The notes under the pieces: generated by a model
Told to the model about the DNA's origin: nothing
Database searches by the model: none
What the model saw: only the letters and a program-made list of their open reading frames with translations
Translations under genes and position numbers: made by a program
In this document: piece by piece, positions 46,770 to 64,000 of the stretch
How positions within the stretch are numbered: the first letter of the stretch is position 1
Layout: each line of letters starts with the position of its first letter
Assembly: GCA_037179515.1 (NCBI GenBank)
Contig: JAXCGZ010015119.1
Span: 80,001 to 144,000, forward strand
Origin: Halocaridina rubra
Taxonomy: Eukaryota > Arthropoda > Malacostraca > Decapoda > Atyidae
Direction: 5' to 3'
Length of the DNA stretch: 64,000 bases

Positions 46770-48727
46770 TGGAGCTATATATCAGACTATTCTATTACTT
46801 ATCATGAGCATATACCGAAAAAAGGGTAGCCTGTTATCAATAATCTCTTCAATTAGATATGATAATTTTTTTGATATTTCAATGTAGGTTATTAGGAGTC
46901 ACTCATCTTACCAATTTTCTGAGACCAGCCCTAAGCAATGATAGGGAATATACATACACACACAATGGCTCCAATCCCTCTTGTTAGTGGGGTGGCCGAG
47001 TCAAAACACACATTCACTAGAAGCTATGTTTTCAGATGAGATATCCTAATCAATTCCCAAGACTACTTTGCAACAGTCACCAACGACAAAACCTAACTTC
47101 ATCATATAACCATAGATAAGAAATAACAAAAAAGTAAATCACAATAAAGTGCAGTTGTTCATAATAAGTCAATCACTTTTACCTGTGAACAGAATTTATG
47201 CCTATACTGCATTAACCTAAACAAACATTCTGCTTAGGTCGATAAGTATCCCCCCAACAATTTACAAGAGTTAGGATTAATTATACTTCACATTATCCAA
47301 CCCTCCAGTGCAATGTATGGTCAAGATTTGCTTTATGCATCCCTTCCATAGTCTACCTGAGAAGCCATGGTTACCACCGCTTTTCGAAATGTTCCGTGCT
47401 GCTGTATAAACACCCAAATTAACCTAATTAAGATATGTTAGGCTTCAACTTTGAGTAAGATCAGGTTAGTTAGGCTGGGTTAGCTTAGTTAAATGAGGTT
47501 AAGTACCCACAGCTGCCCACCAATATTGGCCTTAAAGCAAAAAAATAATAATTTCCAAAAAAAATATTAGATTAATTCAAAACAAAGAAACATAAGAAAA
47601 AAAGTTTAGTTCAAAAACTGAAAGGGTGCATAAAACGAATTTTAAAGCAGGGTAGTCCCTGACCTGTAGTGTCGGGTACTGAACAACACCCAAATCTCTA
47701 GCCAGCAATATAATTTCTTTGGAAATCATTAATAACTACTCATGTCATCATGCCTGGCAATCTGACACCTTTAGAAATCTAACCTTGAGCCTCACGTGCT
47801 TTGGTTAAAAATATAGTCCTTGTCTCAGCAAACCTGACAAAGTGTGAAATAATACATTGTTCACATTTCTTTTCCATTCACATTTGATTATACATTTTAC
47901 ATATTTCCAGGGGGCAACTGCTCGGGGTATTATTTTAGTTATGGGGATTAATAGAATATGGCTTTTTTATATAAATAAAATACTAGGCTAGAGCGGACAC
48001 GTTCCCCTAGGTAAGGTAAAGTTAGGACGCACCAAAGATGTATTTTCTCGACACTAAGCCCCTCTTCTAAAAATTTACCCTGCTCGGTTTTGCATTTAGT
48101 TTGTCCTTTCCCAAAATAACAGTTGTGAACAACATTAAGAATGGTTTGCTAGTAGTGACTGTTCTGACATATCTTTTGTATTTATGCAGTTATATCGCCT
48201 GTCATACATTTTGCAATTACATACATAATGGCCACATTCACCCTTGCAGGGGAGACAGAGTCCATCCCAACGTATTCACCAGAAAGCAAATATACCTAAA
48301 TGCAGTTTATGCTTACTCAGTTGTCAAATATGCTGTAGCGCATATACGATATTCAATATTCAATGTTTTCCATCTCTTCGTTATGCTATTCATTGCTGTT
48401 TTGAAAAACACGATTAATTTGGAGTAAATATTTTGGTTTTATTTCCACCGACTTGGTAGATCAGCTGTTCTACACACCACGTGACTATAAATAAAATAGT
48501 TGCCAGATGTGGCTATTATTTCAAACAAAACTACTTTGAAAATTATATATAATTTTCTCTGTAAATTTGAATTAAAAAAATGAAAATTTTGCTGATACTA
48601 ATTTCCCTTGTGCACGAATTTATATTATTTAAAAAAAAAAAACTTCGTTTCCCATTTTAACAATGGTTAAAAAAAAAAAGTCAAAGGTGGTAAATAATAG
48701 GTTATCATATGAGCCATTTTTTCCCCA
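46770..48727. other. No gene recognised
   Basis: AT-rich. 47450-47510 has GGTTAG-like words. A 109-codon open frame at 48101-48427 (+) has no recognisable family and no splice context. Confidence 0.45.
46945..47035 (+). repeat. Dispersed repeat F, copy 3
   Basis: 'cacaatggctccaatccctc', 'gtggggtggccgagtcaaaa', 'acacattcactagaagc'. Confidence 0.6.
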
Positions 48728-48882
48728 TATAAGGAGAGTTACTAGGTCAAGGTAAAATACTCTCGACTCTTTGGGAAAAGACAATACAGAGGGAATTCTC
48801 AGTCTCCTGCTGCGCCCCTCTAGTTGACTCTTAGGACACGAAAGGTAACACGAAGGAAATATTCAAGCCCCCCCCCTCCCCC
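48728..48882 (+). mobile_element. SINE-D copy 4
   Basis: 'ataaggagagttactaggtc', 'ctcgactctttgggaaaaga', 'tagttgactcttaggac'; ends at a C run next to a (TA)n array. Confidence 0.72.
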
Positions 48883-48912
48883 TAATAACATGATGAGGCG
48901 CTTCAGTCTTCC

Positions 48913-48915
<3 letters not shown>

Positions 48916-48999
<84 letters not shown>
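48916..48999. repeat. (TA)n
   Basis: About 42 units after SINE-D copy 4. Confidence 0.98.
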
Positions 49000-49002
<3 letters not shown>

Positions 49003-49332
49003 GAAATGGAATCTCTGTAGATATGTTGTGAGGAATGGACATAAGAGATGACTGCCAAATTTACATAAGTCTTGATGGCACACTATGCTTTAGATATTAG
49101 GGTTGAAAAAATAAGTATCTGAATTCCAGATCAAAACTTAGCACGAGGGTCTGCCCCTCTTTTTCTCTCTTACTTTATTTAATTTTCGTGCTTTTCCCTC
49201 CAATTCCCTTATATCCTTAATCCCCTCCCCTTTTTCTCCTCCTATCCTATCCCATAAAAAAAAAAAATTGAAAAAGGTAGAGAGAAACATCTCCCATCGA
49301 GGCAAATTTTCTTCTCCAGAAGTGTCTTCAAC

Positions 49333-49568
<236 letters not shown>

Positions 49569-49717
49569 CTGCTAGGTTCACAAAAGCAGTGTTGCGGTAA
49601 TTAACATGTACTTTTTCGAATGCTTTTATATTTCAAACAATCAGGGATGTGAAAATATAGATTTCACAAGCATAATGACAGTAATTGCTTACTTCACATA
49701 GCTTGCAAAATGATAAA

Positions 49718-49720
<3 letters not shown>

Positions 49721-49784
<64 letters not shown>
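49721..49784. repeat. (AT)n
   Basis: About 32 units. Confidence 0.98.
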
Positions 49785-49786
<2 letters not shown>

Positions 49787-50043
49787 CAACAAAATAACAA
49801 TCATTTCAATTATCAACTTTTCTAAAGCTGGGATAAACATATTTGATGTCACCAATCATTTCAGGCTATATTTTTTTTTCTTAACAGGTGTGAAAATAAA
49901 CATATATCCGGTAAAATATAATACCCTTAATAGGTAATTGCGAAACAATGGAAGTTTGCCAAACGCCATGATGAATATCCCCTCCCGAAACGACTGAGAA
50001 ATTGCTACCTGCCTTTTATCAACCGCGAAAAAAGGTTTGCTTA

Positions 50044-50221
<178 letters not shown>

Positions 50222-50464
50222 AGAAGTCCTAATTCTTCAGTCATCTGCTGTTGATATGGGCAAATATTAAATTCTAACCTAAACACCAAATTTTCAGTTG
50301 GTCACTGACTGAGTAGTTATCCACATAGGGATGGACGGCTGAATAATCATGATTTTGAGGTCAGGTCTGATCTGTAAGTATAAAAAAAAACTTTAAAATG
50401 TTCTTGACAGAGTTAGTAGTCTCCTTTTTTAATTTATATTCGTAAACTGCCAAGAATAATAATA

Positions 50465-50657
50465 ATAATAAACCTTTATTTCCATTTCAATACAATGGGT
50501 ATTCGTCAGCCAGGGCAAGCCCCAAACCCCCACTGTGGTGTCCAACCACAGCAGTTCCTGCCAGTAAACAGCTTAAACTCTCGGTCTTGAACGAGAACCG
50601 ATTTTTCGACCTCGTGAATGCGAAGCCAGCGCGTTACCACTGTACTAGCCAGTATAT
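50465..50657 (-). mobile_element. SINE-E copy 2
   Basis: Complement of copy 1: 'aatgggtattcgtcagccag', 'ccaaccacagcagttcctg', 'gcgttaccactgtactagcc'. Its 3' tail carries (TAA)n. Confidence 0.82.
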
Positions 50658-50659
50658 GG

Positions 50660-51731
50660 GGAGAGGAAAGATTGGATGGGATAGCGATGAAGGAGAGTTG
50701 ATGGGGCCGCATGCATGCTTTTAACCCCTCCGAGGACCAACGGAAAGGAAGAGTAATGGGAAAGAGTGGTGGTATAGCAAATAAAATTATGAATATAAAA
50801 ATAGAAAAATAAATGGATGAACTTAGAAATGGTCGCTGTTAATAAAAGTCAAGTCCCAATTTTTCAAGAGCTCCAAGAGACATATATGTACTTGGAGTTT
50901 TCAGCTTCTTCTGTTTATGGCATTGTAATCATCAATTTCGAATAGCAAGACATACAACAATAATAATAAAAAAAAATACTATTTACTTCTTAAACGATTC
51001 ATAGTCAGTGATGTTAATAGTTAAGGATGGTGAAAGAAATTCATATTTAATACAATTTTCTTTTTTGTTATATTGGGGAAGAGGTACAGTAAAACACAGT
51101 CACTTCCTAAAAATGTATTTGTAAATAAATGGTTAATATTACTGTATTGCACAAAAAAATGCCCTATAAGTTAGTCTACTAATACTGGCGTGGTCATGTG
51201 TAACTGGGCCCTAGAATAAATCTACCAAATTTACCTGCTAGAGTAGCAGGCCTTTAACTATATACGTTTGACAGACTACAACAAACTAACTTGTATACAG
51301 TATGTGACATTACACAGCAAGCTGTCATCTATATATTATGCAGCAAGTCTTAATTCTACAGGTCACTTGGTACATAGCATTTGGCCACTCATCACTCATT
51401 ATTATACTTTGATTTTGTGAGCTTTTCCTCACGATTAGAAACGACGAACATTCAATAATCTCAGGCTTCTCTCAGTGCCCGCATCCAGGTGATGCAAGCC
51501 CAAACGGCCACCCCCTCCCGTACTGTTGTTACTGCATATTACAAATAGTTACACTATAATAAGATTGATGAATGTCATGAATCCCCTAAATTATGGAAGA
51601 GGATTAATAATGCCTATGGCAGGGACAACCTAGTCTGCCTTCCACAGACTATGAATGAGGAAATTAGTAAAAAAAAAAAATACTTATTACATGCCTCTAC
51701 GGTCTAACCTTTGGACTAAAATTCATAGAAA
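50660..51731. other. 3' flank of the Ig gene
   Basis: No further Ig or FN3 exons seen on the - strand. A complement ATTAAA at about 51047-51052 is one weak poly(A) candidate. Confidence 0.45.
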
Positions 51732-63498
<11,767 letters not shown>

Positions 63499-64000
63499 CT
63501 TAGGAGAGAGAAAAATAACGTATACAGAAAATAATAATTATTATTACTCTTAGATCTCCCTGTCATGGAGAGAGCTATGTTATGCGTGACACAGAAATGA
63601 AACCCAGAAATCCAAACTGCTTCTTCTACCATACTAATAATACTTTTCTTGAGCTAAGATTTTGTCTTCTTCTAAAACTACTACTACTATTGCTATTGCT
63701 ACTACTACTACTTTTCCTGAGGTGATATATTTTTTTTATTACTACTATTACTACTGCTACTACTATTATTATTTCTGCTACTAGTCTCGTGCTACTTGTA
63801 ATATCGCCTACTTGTACAACTTTTATTATAAAAAGTAGTCATATAATGAACCATGATTATAATAACGACACGAAGAACAGTCGGTAATCTGCATTCAACG
63901 GTGTTTCCGTGGTTACCTGAATGACTATTTTAATATGTAACGGGGCTAAACTACAGTCCATATAGTATGTGGGAGGACTTGTAAGTCCCTAGCGGTAGTT
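63499..64000. repeat. Intron sequence with (CTA)n
   Basis: Degenerate CTA triplets at 63677-63790. The preceding Ig half-domain exon is not recognisable here, so it lies outside the window. Confidence 0.7.

Noticed and set aside
48101..48427. 109-codon + strand open frame starting MSFPKITVVNN
   Set aside because: No recognisable family, no splice or promoter context, AT-rich composition like its surroundings.

Overview
This is eukaryotic nuclear DNA. Its very long (TA)n, (ATT)n and (GA)n arrays, the many copies of several tRNA-like SINE families, the CR1/Rex1-type LINEs, the pogo/Tigger transposons and the small exons separated by 0.3-2.4 kb introns all suggest an arthropod, most likely a decapod crustacean. 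That placement is an inference from repeat style and gene content; no species marker is present. Nearly all the long open frames rich in Ile-Tyr, Asn, Arg-Glu or Ser are translated microsatellites, not genes.

Two host genes can be read exon by exon. On the + strand, 10988-17232 holds eight GT-AG exons for a CDP-diacylglycerol synthase (CdsA/CDS1/CDS2), complete at the C-terminus and lacking only the first coding exon. On the - strand, 63498-51732 holds ten exons, all joining in phase, for a multi-Ig protein. Three N-terminal Ig units are followed by four that align in order with Ig1-Ig4 of neuroglian (the hemolin arrangement). The protein then ends in a coiled-coil, acidic tail and a stop codon, with no fibronectin III repeats or membrane anchor. 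Its 5' end lies beyond the window.

Region by region: 1-1380 is pyrimidine-rich and microsatellite DNA. 1650-3550 is a LINE with an open RT frame. 3748-3960 is a long-palindrome foldback element. 4-10.9 kb is repeat-rich and includes a degenerate minisatellite at 6780-7320. 11-17.2 kb is CdsA, with six sense-oriented SINE-B copies in its introns. 17.2-30.9 kb is 3' flank and AT-rich DNA with minisatellites and a decayed pogo-like element (21710-23479). 30901-34019 is a nearly intact Tigger-like element with TA target duplications. 34.8-35.8 kb is a mosaic of TA arrays, a SINE and a LINE fragment. 36.8-37.4 kb is a cluster of twelve CTCF-like motifs in both orientations. 39474-40031 is a hAT-like MITE. 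42.8-45.1 kb is a decayed LTR retrotransposon on the - strand. 48.9-50.2 kb is four TA arrays. 51.7-63.5 kb is the Ig gene.

The two genes have unrelated functions (membrane phospholipid synthesis, and an extracellular recognition or adhesion protein). They are transcribed convergently across about 34 kb of repeat-rich DNA that contains the CTCF-like cluster. The most interesting items are the seven-Ig hemolin-like protein with a coiled-coil tail, the CTCF-like cluster, and a 62-bp tandem repeat that has copied a splice acceptor eight times.
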